A DNA stretch of 64,000 nt from DAOLCO01 sp964612555 (lineage in GTDB: Bacteria > Bdellovibrionota_C > UBA2361 > SZUA-149 > DAOLCO01). The DNA is taken from contig CAZTBW010000011.1 of the NCBI GenBank assembly GCA_964612555.1, positions 39,602 through 103,601 of the forward strand, read 5' to 3'. Under the pieces are notes generated by a model. That model was not told the origin of the DNA. It saw only the letters and a program-made list of their open reading frames with translations, and searched no databases. The translations under genes were made by a program, and so were the position numbers. This document shows positions 51,839-60,919 of the stretch, one piece after another; positions within the stretch are counted from its first letter, which is position 1, and each line of letters opens with the position of its first letter.

Positions 51839-52465
51839 ATGAAAGTTCAATCAATTCTTTGTTACGGAGATTCAAACACCTGGGGTCGGGATCCTGATAC
51901 CAGAGGGCGTTTTGATACTGGTATTCGTTGGACGTGTCTGGTTCAAAAAGCTTTGGGAGAAAAGTTTCTTGTTATTGAAGAAGGTCTGGTTGGAAGAACT
52001 ACGGTACGGGATGACCCTGAGTGGGATAACAGAAATGGAAAAACTTTTTTACCGATAGTTCTGGAAACTCACTCTCCCCTTGATATCGCTATTTTTGCTC
52101 TTGGGGCAAATGATTTAAAATCACGATTTAATCTTTCTCCCCGGGAAATTGCGGAAGGGGTGCGTGAGTTGCTAGATTGTGCGATGAAAGGATCCCATGC
52201 TCCCGCAAGTGCGGTCATTGTTTGTCCTCCGCCATGTACCCATTTTATTTACGAGTTTTACAAGGAGTTTGATGGTGCTGTCGAGAAATCACAAGAACTG
52301 GCAAGGTACTACTCGGCTGTAGCAAAAGAGTTTAAGTGTGGTTTTGTTGATGCAGGCAAGTTCCTGAAGCCCAGTAGCCTCGATGGCTTACATTTTGATG
52401 CTGCGGGTCATAAGGTGTTTGCTGAAAAGATGGTTGATTACATAACGAATATAACAGACTCTTAA
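51839..52465 (+). CDS. SGNH/GDSL esterase-like hydrolase
   Basis: A 208-residue protein with block I LCYGDSNTWG (catalytic Ser), block II VEEGLVGRTT-type Gly, block III FALGANDLKSRF (Asn) and block V DGLHFDAAGHKVFAEKM (Asp, His). No signal peptide, so cytosolic. Ends tail-to-tail with the glycosyltransferase gene (4-base overlap). Confidence 0.9.
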   Translation: MKVQSILCYGDSNTWGRDPDTRGRFDTGIRWTCLVQKALGEKFLVIEEGLVGRTTVRDDPEWDNRNGKTFLPIVLETHSPLDIAIFALGANDLKSRFNLSPREIAEGVRELLDCAMKGSHAPASAVIVCPPPCTHFIYEFYKEFDGAVEKSQELARYYSAVAKEFKCGFVDAGKFLKPSSLDGLHFDAAGHKVFAEKMVDYITNITDS

Positions 52466-53607
52466 GAGAGGGAAGATTTGACCATCTCGTGGAAGAGTTC
52501 TATGTAGCGCTCATTTGAAGTCTCTTCAAGGACGAATTTCCTTCCATTTTTACCAAGTGTTTTTGCGAGTGCGGGGTTACTAAGGATGGTTCTGATTTTT
52601 GATGCAAGATCTTCGGCATTTTCTTTTTCGAAGAGAAGTCCGTTATAAGAATCTTTTACAATGGTAGGGATACCGTCGACATTTGTCCCGATTACAGGCT
52701 TTCTAAATGCCATTGCTTCGAGAAGTACCCGCCCCATAGCTTCGGTTCGTGAGGGCAGCACAAAAAGGCTGCAACGAGAGAATATTTCAAGCGCTTTTGT
52801 GTTTGGAACTCCTGGGACAATAAATTCAATTCTTGGGTCGTTTTTAGCAAGTGCATAAAATTCTTCCGGGTTTTCAGTGTAACCGGCGATTTTAAGTTTG
52901 ATATCCGGAAACTCATCTTTGATTAGATGAAAAGCAGAGATCAGAATATCAACACCTTTGAGGTACCAGGGAGAGCCAAGAAAGAAGATAAAGTTATCAT
53001 CAGCAGGGTCTTTCAGTTCAATATGAGAAAGTGGGGCGATCGCAAAAAAAATTCTTCGAGGACTATTTTTTAAGGAAGGGAAACCTTCAAGTTGAGTGGG
53101 GTAAAGGAGTTTTAGCATATCAGCTTTCCCTGCAATAAGACGGAAAAGGAAAATCCCAATATGGTGTTTTACTCTGGATGACAGTGGAGGGACTTTTTCG
53201 TGGCTTATAAAATATTTTGAAGGATTTCCGGGAACATCAATGATGAGTTTTGCTCCGGTGAGCATTTTTAGAATAAGAGCTCCCACTCCTGTTTTATTTG
53301 TCCCAAATGAAACGATTGCATCATACTTATCTCTGTTGAAATAATAGATAGTCAGTCCTTTCAAGATGTAAAAAAGGAGGTCTGCAAATGATCTGAAAGG
53401 TTTTGGAATTTTCCAGCTTCTAAACAGGTGATAAGTAAATGTATTTCTGGTAAACGAGGATTTAAAGTGCGTATCCCAGACAGGGTTTAGCACATGTCCC
53501 CCGAGACGTTCTGAAAGATGGAAAAATTCATCCTGCTCTGGGTTGTCAGGAGGGGGAACGTACCCAGGTTTGATATACAAAATCTTATATTCTTTTTTTG
53601 AATTCAT
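52462..53607 (-). CDS. GT4-type glycosyltransferase
   Basis: A 381-residue GT-B enzyme. C-terminal half has the nucleotide-sugar site: FFLGSPWYLKGVDILISAF, then LFVLPSRTEAMGRVLLEAMAFRKPVIGTNVDGIP with the E-x7-E motif (EAMGRVLLE). Acceptor is unknown; adjacency to flagellar genes would fit glycan or flagellin decoration, but that is inference. Confidence 0.88.
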   Translation of the reverse strand: MNSKKEYKILYIKPGYVPPPDNPEQDEFFHLSERLGGHVLNPVWDTHFKSSFTRNTFTYHLFRSWKIPKPFRSFADLLFYILKGLTIYYFNRDKYDAIVSFGTNKTGVGALILKMLTGAKLIIDVPGNPSKYFISHEKVPPLSSRVKHHIGIFLFRLIAGKADMLKLLYPTQLEGFPSLKNSPRRIFFAIAPLSHIELKDPADDNFIFFLGSPWYLKGVDILISAFHLIKDEFPDIKLKIAGYTENPEEFYALAKNDPRIEFIVPGVPNTKALEIFSRCSLFVLPSRTEAMGRVLLEAMAFRKPVIGTNVDGIPTIVKDSYNGLLFEKENAEDLASKIRTILSNPALAKTLGKNGRKFVLEETSNERYIELFHEMVKSSLS

Positions 53608-53667
53608 AGAAACTTTTTCATATTGTCTCAGGGGTATTACTAACAGGTAATACGTTTACCTTAAAGC

Positions 53668-53697
53668 AAAAAAAGCGCCACAAAGGGCGCTTTTTTT
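53668..53697 (-). terminator. terminator of the flagellin gene
   Basis: GCGCC / GGCGC with A6/T7 flanks (AAAAAAAGCGCC ... GGCGCTTTTTTT) lies 23 bp after the flagellin stop. The symmetry makes it bidirectional; it also protects the glycosyltransferase gene from read-through. Confidence 0.85.
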
Positions 53698-53719
53698 GGA
53701 ATGTTTAAGCAAGGTCTTG

Positions 53720-54583
53720 CTATCCTTGTAGTAGAGACAATGCAAGTCCCGGCTGCTGGTTTGCTTGTGCCAGAACTGATGTTGCAGCCTGTTGCAGAAT
53801 GTTAAGGCGAGTTAATTCTGCCGCTTCGTAGGCTACGTCAACGTCTCTGATTCTGGATTCTGCCGCAGCAAAGTTTTCTCTTGCAACCTGCATATTTTGA
53901 ATTGCAATATTAAGTCGGCTTTCCGCAGAACCAAGAGTACCTCTTGCTCTTGTGAGTGAGTTAATTGCAATTTTTACCGCATCCAGAGCACTTCGGGCTG
54001 CCACTTGAGCGCCTGCTGCGGTGGTATCGTTAATAGAGAACAGGATATCCGAGGTTCCACTTGATCGAAGTCCAATAGAAGCAAGGGTTGCCTGAATACC
54101 ATTATAGGTAATTTGAGAGTTGGAACTACCATCAAAACCTACCTGGAAAGTAACGTCATCACTGCTTGTCAGAAGCTTTAAGCCGTTAAATTCAGTGGTA
54201 GCAGCAATACGGTCAATTTCACTTGCTACTGCGGTAAATTCAAGTTGGAGTCCCGACCTTTGCGTGGTGTCATACACACCGTTTGCAGATTGTTCTGCAA
54301 GCTCGGCAAGACGTATAAGAGAGCTGGTAATTTCATTCATGGCTCCATCAGTAATACCAATGATAGATACACCATCGTTTGCGTTTCGTATTGCAACGGT
54401 GGCAACACGCTGGTCGGCTCTAAGCTGTTCAGCAATCGCAAGACCCGCCGCATCGTCCGCAGCTCTGGTTATGCGAAGACCAGATGATAATCGTGCATAA
54501 GCGGTACGCAGGCGATCACTTGTTGCATTAAGGTCACGCTGTGCCCGGATAGATTCTACGTTAGTTCTTATATTGATTCCCAT
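53720..54583 (-). CDS. fliC: flagellin
   Basis: A 287-residue flagellin without D2/D3 insertions: N-terminal D0/D1 (RTNVESIRAQRDLNATSDRL, LSSGLRITRAADDAAGLAIA) and C-terminal D1/D0 (RGTLGSAESRLNIAIQNMQV, SRIRDVDVAYEAAELTRLNI, QAATSVLAQANQQPGLALSL). It polymerises into the filament after type III export. AGGGAGA is upstream of the ATG. A C-terminal fragment of another copy lies at 43991-44245. Confidence 0.96.
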   Translation of the reverse strand: MGINIRTNVESIRAQRDLNATSDRLRTAYARLSSGLRITRAADDAAGLAIAEQLRADQRVATVAIRNANDGVSIIGITDGAMNEITSSLIRLAELAEQSANGVYDTTQRSGLQLEFTAVASEIDRIAATTEFNGLKLLTSSDDVTFQVGFDGSSNSQITYNGIQATLASIGLRSSGTSDILFSINDTTAAGAQVAARSALDAVKIAINSLTRARGTLGSAESRLNIAIQNMQVARENFAAAESRIRDVDVAYEAAELTRLNILQQAATSVLAQANQQPGLALSLLQG

Positions 54584-54587
54584 GGAA

Positions 54588-54785
54588 CTAGTCTCCCTGA
54601 CTTTTTTCCACCACCTCTAGTGCCGCACGCTTTTTCCTTAAAGCCACATTCCTTGGAGATGGTTGTATTACTAATGTACTAATAATTTGTTTACAAAAGC
54701 GCTTTAATCCTTGCGCAAGTCCCTCGTCTAATTCCTGACAAACTGCTTCATACTTCTGAACTTGAAACTTCATACCTCTTGCCAC
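54588..54785 (-). CDS. small ORF preceding flagellin
   Basis: A frame of 65 residues (GTG start; about 61 from an internal ATG) ending 4 bases before the flagellin gene: KYEAVCQELDEGLAQGLKRF and a basic tail ALRKKRAALEVVEKSQGD. Same-strand and close placement suggest it could be translated, but the start lacks a good ribosome binding site. Not recognised. Confidence 0.35.
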   Translation of the reverse strand: MARGMKFQVQKYEAVCQELDEGLAQGLKRFCKQIISTLVIQPSPRNVALRKKRAALEVVEKSQGD

Positions 54786-54838
54786 ATGTAAAACCCCGCA
54801 GCACTGTCACTGATAAGCATGTACTGTGCCAAGGAGAT

Positions 54839-55846
54839 TTAACTTATGTCTTCACTGGAAGTTACGGAATTAATCCTTGTACGGATGGCATGTACCTTCT
54901 TCACATAACTCCTTGTTATGGCAGGTAAATGAGGTTCTATTGAAGAAAAAAGAGAAGGATCTTTTCCTAAAGATCTTGCGTATTCCTGAGCCCGGGCGAC
55001 ACTTCCTTCTCCGGCGTTATACGCAGCGACGGCAATTTTTTCTAACTCAGAGGCAGATTTCGCCGCTGTTGTTTTTGTCGAATTGGTAATTTGAGAGTCC
55101 TGACTGAATATATCAAGGAGGCGTCTCAAATATCCCATACCAAGAAATGAATTCATACCGGGGTCAAAGGGCTGATACGGTTCGTTCATTCCGGTAAGAG
55201 ATCGCATGTCCTCTGCCGTTGAATCCAGTAACTGAAAAATTCCTTTGGAAGCAAAACCGTCTTTACTTACGGCATCAGGCTTCAGTGCAGACTCTACCTG
55301 AGCAATTGCAAGCCCAAGACTTGGGTCTACTCCGTGGTATCTCCCGGCGGTTGTAATGATATTTTTGATTTCCTGAGTATCGAAGGATGTTTTTTTATCA
55401 GAAATTGTTTTCTTACCGGTTTCTATTTTAGTTGCTGAAGCGGGCGGCTCTATTCTATCTTTGAGGGGAATTAGCGGTTTTTCCTGTGTTTGTGTGGTAA
55501 CATTGTCAGAAGTGACAGGATTATTGACGCTTTTTATTTCCTCATCTTCAAGCGGGATGTCTCCCAGTATTGTCTGGGGAAGGGTTTTTGAAGGTTCATA
55601 ACTCGCTATTTTACTATAGCTTCTTTCAGCATCAGAACCCATGTTTGTAAGAATGCGGGGGCTTGCTTCTTTTTTTTCAGTTTTTGAGGTATTTAAAAAA
55701 TCCTTTTTATTTTCGATACTTGAAAGGAGTTTTGCAAACTCATCGTTCTTTTTTGCTTTCTTCAGAGGCTCTGAAGCCTCCAGTTTTGATCTGGAGTTTA
55801 CTCTATTAAGAATCTGCTTAAAGTTATCAGTATATATCGAGCTCAT
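54839..55846 (-). CDS. flagellar-type SLT lytic transglycosylase
   Basis: About 335 residues from the ATG at 55846 with GAGGTGAG upstream. Residues 1-165 are low complexity, charged. The SLT domain (about 175-330) shows GVDPSLGLAIAQVESALKPDAVSKDGFASKGIFQLLDSTAEDM (in pieces; catalytic Glu in VESAL, GIFQL motif) and VAAYNAGEGSV. Cuts peptidoglycan, likely to let the flagellar rod or filament pass. It precedes the flagellin gene on the same strand. Confidence 0.88.
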   Translation of the reverse strand: MSSIYTDNFKQILNRVNSRSKLEASEPLKKAKKNDEFAKLLSSIENKKDFLNTSKTEKKEASPRILTNMGSDAERSYSKIASYEPSKTLPQTILGDIPLEDEEIKSVNNPVTSDNVTTQTQEKPLIPLKDRIEPPASATKIETGKKTISDKKTSFDTQEIKNIITTAGRYHGVDPSLGLAIAQVESALKPDAVSKDGFASKGIFQLLDSTAEDMRSLTGMNEPYQPFDPGMNSFLGMGYLRRLLDIFSQDSQITNSTKTTAAKSASELEKIAVAAYNAGEGSVARAQEYARSLGKDPSLFSSIEPHLPAITRSYVKKVHAIRTRINSVTSSEDIS

Positions 55847-56027
55847 AGTTTGCACTCACCTCGGGTAGTAAAAATCTACCTATGTACAGTGCATCTCTTG
55901 TGCCAGAAACTTATCAAGTTTTATAGACACTTATGAAAACATTTGGTAGAGGTTACCAAGAACGGCACGTTTCCTGGTTCTATTTTAAATAATCACAATT
56001 TCTATAGTTAATTATAAAGTGCTCATT

Positions 56028-58295
56028 ATGGACAATTTAGTTTACTGGCTTCCTGCATTTGGATTAATCGGTCTTGTGTATATGTTTTTTCTTGCTTCCT
56101 GGGTTGGCAGGCAGGATGCGGGTGAAGCAAAAATGAAAGAAATTTCTCAGGCGATTGCAGATGGTGCAATGGCGTTTCTTAAAGCCGAGTATCGGGTGCT
56201 CAGTATATTTATTCTTATAGCAGGTGCGCTTCTTGGGGTGCTTGCCACGATGGGGGAGACCCAGCACTGGTCAATTGTTCTTGCATTTGTGTTTGGTGCA
56301 GTGTCATCAATTCTTGCAGGATACATCGGTATGCGTATAGCCACCAAGGCAAACGTAAGAACGACACAAGCTGCAAGGACAAGTCTTTCAAAGGCACTTG
56401 AGGTTTCTTTCAAGGGAGGCTCCGTGATGGGGCTTGGAGTTGCAGGTCTTGCGGTGTTTGGTTTGGGGCTCGTGTTTTCGCTTCTCTTTTGTTTTCTCAT
56501 GGGTGGGAGCTGGACTAACACCGCAGAGATGTCCACTATCCTCGAAACTCTTGCAGGCTTTTCTCTTGGAGCAGAATCCATAGCACTTTTTGCCCGTGTG
56601 GGAGGTGGTATTTACACCAAAGCGGCTGATGTGGGAGCTGATCTTGTTGGAAAAGTTGAAGCCGGTATTCCTGAGGATGACCCAAGAAACCCTGCTACTA
56701 TTGCAGATAATGTTGGTGATAACGTAGGTGATGTTGCAGGTATGGGTGCCGATCTTTTTGGTTCCTATGTTGCGACAGTACTTGCCTCTATGGTGCTTGG
56801 TAATTATGTCATTCGTGATATGGGCGGGTCTCTTGTGGGGGATGGCTTCAGTGGTATGGGACCCATACTTTTACCTCTTGTAATTGCAGGTCTTGGAATT
56901 ATCTTTTCCATTATTGGTATGGCGTTTGTGAGAATCAAGGATTCTTCAGAATCCGGAGAGCAGGATGTTCAGAATGCTCTTAATCTTGGTAACTGGACTT
57001 CTATTATTCTTACAGGAATTGCCTCATTCTTTATAATCAAGTGTATGCTTCCTCCTGAGATTCAAATGAGTATATTTTTTAAGGGGGATTTTGCAATTGT
57101 TACTACACCCTCAGTAAATGTGTTTTATGCCGTAGTAGTAGGTTTAGGTGTAGGTGCCCTCATTTCAATGATCACTGAGTACTACACCGGTATGGGTAAA
57201 AAACCCGTTCTCTCTATTATTGAACAGTCTGCAACAGGCGGTGCTACTAACATTATTGCAGGGCTTGCCGTTGGAATGATGTCAACCTGGCTCCCAACAG
57301 TGCTTTTTGCAGGGGCGATCTGGGCAGCATATTCTTTTGCCGGATTTTATGGAGTGGGAATTGCAGCTTCTGCCATGATGGCAACCACTGCCATGCAGCT
57401 TGCAATAGATGCATTTGGTCCTATTGCGGATAATGCAGGCGGAGTTGCTGAGATGAGTGAGCTTCCAAAAGAAGTAAGGATGCGAACTGATATTCTTGAT
57501 TCTGTGGGAAATACTACTGCTGCCATTGGTAAAGGTTTTGCGATTGCTTCAGCAGCGCTTACTTCACTTGCCCTTTTTGCTGCTTATGTGACCTTTACGG
57601 GAATTAAGGGAATCAATATTTTTGATGCAAAAGTGCTTGCAGCACTCTTTCTTGGTGGGATGATTCCGGTGGTGTTCTCTGCACTTGCCATGAGTGCGGT
57701 GGGAAGGGCTGCCATGGACATGGTGAATGAAGTAAGAAGACAGTTCAGGGAAATTGCAGGTATCATGGAAGGCACTGGAAAGCCTGATTATGGAAGATGT
57801 GTAGAGATCTCTACCAATGCTGCAATCAGAGAGATGATGCTTCCCGGTGCCATTACTCTTATTGTCCCGATTCTGGTTGGATTTATTATGGGAGCAGAGG
57901 CGCTTGGTGGTTACATGGCAGGGGTAACTGTTTCAGGAGTACTCTGGGCGATTTTCCAATCTAATGCCGGTGGAGCATGGGATAATGCTAAAAAGTCCTT
58001 TGAGAAAGGAGTTCAGATAGGAGGAGAGACTTTTTATAAAGGTTCAGACCCACACAAGGCAGCTGTCACCGGAGATACTGTCGGAGACCCCTTTAAGGAT
58101 ACTTCCGGTCCATCAATGAATATTCTTATCAAGCTTACCTCTCTTGTAGGTCTGACTATAGCGCCAATTCTTGGTGGGATGCATGGGGTAGATCATCACG
58201 ATGCAGGTCATAAAGGGCATGCAGTTAATGCTACTCCTGTAATCGAGAGCCAGCTAAACGACACTTCTGATGAGCTGGCACTTGCAATAAAATAG
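56028..58295 (+). CDS. hppA: membrane-bound proton/sodium-translocating pyrophosphatase
   Basis: About 755 residues from the ATG at 56028 (GTG at 56019 also possible), about 16 helices. The pyrophosphate-site block is DVGADLVGKVEAGIPEDDPR then NPATIADNVGDNVGDVAGMG, and the second one GGAWDNAKKSFEKG and DTVGDPFKDTSGPSMNI. GNTTAAIGKGFAI carries Ala where K+-independent enzymes carry Lys, so this is the K+-dependent type; whether it pumps H+, Na+ or both needs testing. It couples PPi hydrolysis to ion export. Confidence 0.95.
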   Translation: MDNLVYWLPAFGLIGLVYMFFLASWVGRQDAGEAKMKEISQAIADGAMAFLKAEYRVLSIFILIAGALLGVLATMGETQHWSIVLAFVFGAVSSILAGYIGMRIATKANVRTTQAARTSLSKALEVSFKGGSVMGLGVAGLAVFGLGLVFSLLFCFLMGGSWTNTAEMSTILETLAGFSLGAESIALFARVGGGIYTKAADVGADLVGKVEAGIPEDDPRNPATIADNVGDNVGDVAGMGADLFGSYVATVLASMVLGNYVIRDMGGSLVGDGFSGMGPILLPLVIAGLGIIFSIIGMAFVRIKDSSESGEQDVQNALNLGNWTSIILTGIASFFIIKCMLPPEIQMSIFFKGDFAIVTTPSVNVFYAVVVGLGVGALISMITEYYTGMGKKPVLSIIEQSATGGATNIIAGLAVGMMSTWLPTVLFAGAIWAAYSFAGFYGVGIAASAMMATTAMQLAIDAFGPIADNAGGVAEMSELPKEVRMRTDILDSVGNTTAAIGKGFAIASAALTSLALFAAYVTFTGIKGINIFDAKVLAALFLGGMIPVVFSALAMSAVGRAAMDMVNEVRRQFREIAGIMEGTGKPDYGRCVEISTNAAIREMMLPGAITLIVPILVGFIMGAEALGGYMAGVTVSGVLWAIFQSNAGGAWDNAKKSFEKGVQIGGETFYKGSDPHKAAVTGDTVGDPFKDTSGPSMNILIKLTSLVGLTIAPILGGMHGVDHHDAGHKGHAVNATPVIESQLNDTSDELALAIK

Positions 58296-58310
58296 ATTGA
58301 GCCACACAGA

Positions 58311-58367
58311 TTTACTGAAAACATGAAATTTTACTGAAAACATGAAATACCCCCTCATGTTTTCAGT
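58311..58367 (+). terminator. tandem repeat and hairpin after hppA
   Basis: TTTACTGAAAACATGAAA occurs twice (58311-58328, 58330-58347). ACTGAAAACATGA of the second copy (58333-58345) pairs exactly with TCATGTTTTCAGT (58355-58367), forming a 13-bp hairpin about 40 bp after hppA. No T-run follows, so termination is only probable. Confidence 0.5.
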
Positions 58368-58526
58368 TAAGCGCCCCAATTTATTAAAAATATATTTTTA
58401 ATGTAACATTTTCCAGGAAGCTGACGATAACTCAGGTAGTCTTTTTTACCTCAGATTTCTCTTTGGTATGAAAAGCTGTTTTTGCAAGTTGTTTGTTTAC
58501 TCACACAATTCTCTGGAAAGTATATT

Positions 58527-60278
58527 ATGAAAAATTTTAGCAATAAATTCCTTGTTCGGATGTTGTTTGCGGCTACGTTTGCGTTGCTCTTTAGTGGGCT
58601 TAGGGTAGAAGCGGCGCCTGGTTTTGACCCTGCTGACCTGCGACGTCCTACTGGTCTTTCTTGTAAGCAGGAAGAGTGTCCTGTTTGTCCTCCAGATCGT
58701 CCGCCTGCTCCAACATGTAAAACATGTAAAACGTGCGCTAAATGTCCTCCTCCTCCTGCGTGCCCAACTCCTACACCAAAGCCGACACCAGAACCTGATC
58801 AGTGTCCGGTGGGAGGTCTTGGAAAGCTTACTCAGTCAATCGATAACGAGATTCTAAACGGTAAAGCGAAACATAAAAATAATAAAAGGCTAACTAATCC
58901 GCGCGATATTTTTTCAGGTGATTTAAATCATTGCATGGAGAAATTAATAGGGAAATTATCTGGACTAAAAATGCATCAAGCCAAGGTCTATAATGACGAT
59001 CAATATGGTGCTTTCATAGAACGGATGAAAGGATTTGTTTGTACAGGTTCGTGGATACTTCGTCCGCACTCGATTTATATTGATGAAGGTGATGGGAAAA
59101 AGAAAAAAGTTGAAAGTGCTTGTTCTAGTGGACATCTGGTTTACAATCCAAAAACCTGTGAGCCTGCTACACAGGATGAGATAAATAAATGTAAAATAGT
59201 TAGTCTTGCACATGCCAATATTGAATTATCAACCCCAATTTCTCTTCTTTGGGGAGAGCCGACAGGTGATAGCTCAGGTGTTCCAGTATATGGTTCACTT
59301 GATATGAGCGGTGAAAAGAGCTGGCTTCTTTGGAAGGCATCAGAGTCAGCACCACTTCTGGTGTTTGACCCTGAAAAAACAGGAGTGGTTTCATCTCCTG
59401 TTCAACTCTTTGGTAACTGGGCTTTTGGTGGAAAGAAGACCGCTTCATTGTCATCTTCTGCAAGCGTTCAGCCAAGTCCATGGAAGCATGGTTATGAAGC
59501 ACTTGCTACACTTGACAGCAATGGAAATGGCAAAGTTGATGGTGAAGAGCTTTCTTCTCTAAGCCTTTGGTTTGACAAAAACCGAAATGCGGTAAGTGAA
59601 GAAGGTGAGGTTATTCCTGTAACTGAGCTTGGAATTACTGTGATTCACTATAATGTAGATCCATCAGTTGAAGGTGGTCTTGAAAGAGACATCCAGCTCC
59701 AGATTGGTTACGAGCGAGTTAAGGAAGATGGAACCGTGTTAGTAGGTGCATCAGTTGATTGGTACACTCCAAAGCTTGCAAGTCCTGCTGAGGTAATGCG
59801 GTATCTTAATATGGTATCGATAATGGATGAGCCAAAATATGACTCTGGCTTACCTGAAGAGGTAGACTTCATGACAGAAGAAGTTTCTTCTTACGGTAAA
59901 TCAACTCCAGGTTCAGTTCAAGGTCAGTGGAATTGGAGAATAGAAGGTGAGGTTCAGCATGAAGGATTGTTTGTTTTCAACTCCTTTGAAGAAGATGCCA
60001 TGGTACTTGATGGATATTCAATCTCAAGTTCTGAAGTATCAGGAGAGAAAGAATCGTCCCTGATAAGCTCTGTTTACCTGAGAGGTAAGAAGAGAGTGAA
60101 TGAAAACGGCTTTACTGAGCTTTCATTTGCATCTGCGAATATCAGAGGAGTTAAGCTCAAGTCAACCGCAATCCTTTCAAAAGATGGAAAATCCATGAAG
60201 GGTAAAACTGTGGTTCTTGGTGACTTTATGGAGGAAGAGAGCACCGCTGAATATAGCTGGACTGCCATCAAGGAATAA
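58527..60278 (+). CDS. secreted protein with Cys-Pro tether and EF-hand-like loop
   Basis: About 583 residues from the ATG at 58527 (GGAAAG upstream). Signal peptide to VEAAPG, then a Cys/Pro-rich linker (SCKQEECPVCPPDRPP, CKTCKTCAKCPPPPACPT). The middle holds HGYEALATLDSNGNGKVDGE and LSLWFDKNRNAVSEEGEV, a calcium-binding loop pair of the dockerin/EF-hand kind. The C-terminal domain is beta-type (QGQWNWRIEGEVQHEGLFVF). Probably surface or extracellular; function unknown. Ends before a strong terminator. Confidence 0.8.
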   Translation: MKNFSNKFLVRMLFAATFALLFSGLRVEAAPGFDPADLRRPTGLSCKQEECPVCPPDRPPAPTCKTCKTCAKCPPPPACPTPTPKPTPEPDQCPVGGLGKLTQSIDNEILNGKAKHKNNKRLTNPRDIFSGDLNHCMEKLIGKLSGLKMHQAKVYNDDQYGAFIERMKGFVCTGSWILRPHSIYIDEGDGKKKKVESACSSGHLVYNPKTCEPATQDEINKCKIVSLAHANIELSTPISLLWGEPTGDSSGVPVYGSLDMSGEKSWLLWKASESAPLLVFDPEKTGVVSSPVQLFGNWAFGGKKTASLSSSASVQPSPWKHGYEALATLDSNGNGKVDGEELSSLSLWFDKNRNAVSEEGEVIPVTELGITVIHYNVDPSVEGGLERDIQLQIGYERVKEDGTVLVGASVDWYTPKLASPAEVMRYLNMVSIMDEPKYDSGLPEEVDFMTEEVSSYGKSTPGSVQGQWNWRIEGEVQHEGLFVFNSFEEDAMVLDGYSISSSEVSGEKESSLISSVYLRGKKRVNENGFTELSFASANIRGVKLKSTAILSKDGKSMKGKTVVLGDFMEEESTAEYSWTAIKE

Positions 60279-60307
60279 AAAGGTAAGAGACACTTACCTT
60301 AAAATCA

Positions 60308-60346
60308 AAATGCGATCAGGAGGAAGCTTCTGATCGCATTTTTTAT
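60308..60346 (+). terminator. rho-independent terminator
   Basis: AAATGCGATCAG (60308-60319) pairs with CTGATCGCATTT (60330-60341), followed by TTTATTTT. 30 bp after the secreted-protein gene. Confidence 0.9.
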
Positions 60347-60371
60347 TTTATACGCACACATAAAACTTCCT

Positions 60372-60857
60372 TCATCTGCGGTTTTGAAAAAGCCCACCCA
60401 CCCCAAAAATTGTATCATTAGTTATCACCCAGCTAGTCCCTGACCACTCAAGTTCAATTTCGATTCGGGGAAAATCGCTTTCGGCTCCGCCTCTTTGAAA
60501 ATAGGTTTTTGCTTTATCATCCCTGACATTTACTTCCAGTAGCACCAGTTGAAGCACCGGGTGTGTGTCTACCTGCCATCTTCTGGGGAGCCTTTCAATT
60601 TCACTTGTATATTCATCAAGGCTTAAGCCCTGGTTTTTTAAATATTCACTTAAAAGTACATAGGAGTTTATAAGCTTCATATTACCCAGAAAGCATAGTC
60701 TCAGATATTCAATAGAAACCTGTGCCACTCTCGATTTTGCCCCTTCTGTGGCTTCTCTGGGCTTTTTAACGCATGCGTTAAGGGAGAGGCAGATAAGAGT
60801 AAGTAAAAGTATCTTGCATATCAGGCTTTTCTTGGATTTTTGCATTATTTGATTCAT
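60372..60857 (-). CDS. small lipoprotein
   Basis: About 161 residues from an ATG at 60857 (60845 is also possible). Signal with lipobox ILLLTLICLSLNAC. The mature part (EIERLPRRWQVDTHPVLQLVLLEVNVRDDKAKTYFQ) looks like a small NTF2/cystatin-like domain, which is inference. Divergent from the ABC importer genes, sharing a short promoter region. Confidence 0.7.
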   Translation of the reverse strand: MNQIMQKSKKSLICKILLLTLICLSLNACVKKPREATEGAKSRVAQVSIEYLRLCFLGNMKLINSYVLLSEYLKNQGLSLDEYTSEIERLPRRWQVDTHPVLQLVLLEVNVRDDKAKTYFQRGGAESDFPRIEIELEWSGTSWVITNDTIFGVGGLFQNRR

Positions 60858-60919
60858 TTTGGTGCAAGTATTAAGGTTAATTCCAGCTAAAATGTAACGT
60901 ATCTTAATCATTAATAAAA

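Noticed and set aside
54120..54500. 126-residue plus-strand frame opposite flagellin
   Set aside because: Antisense shadow of the conserved flagellin sequence.
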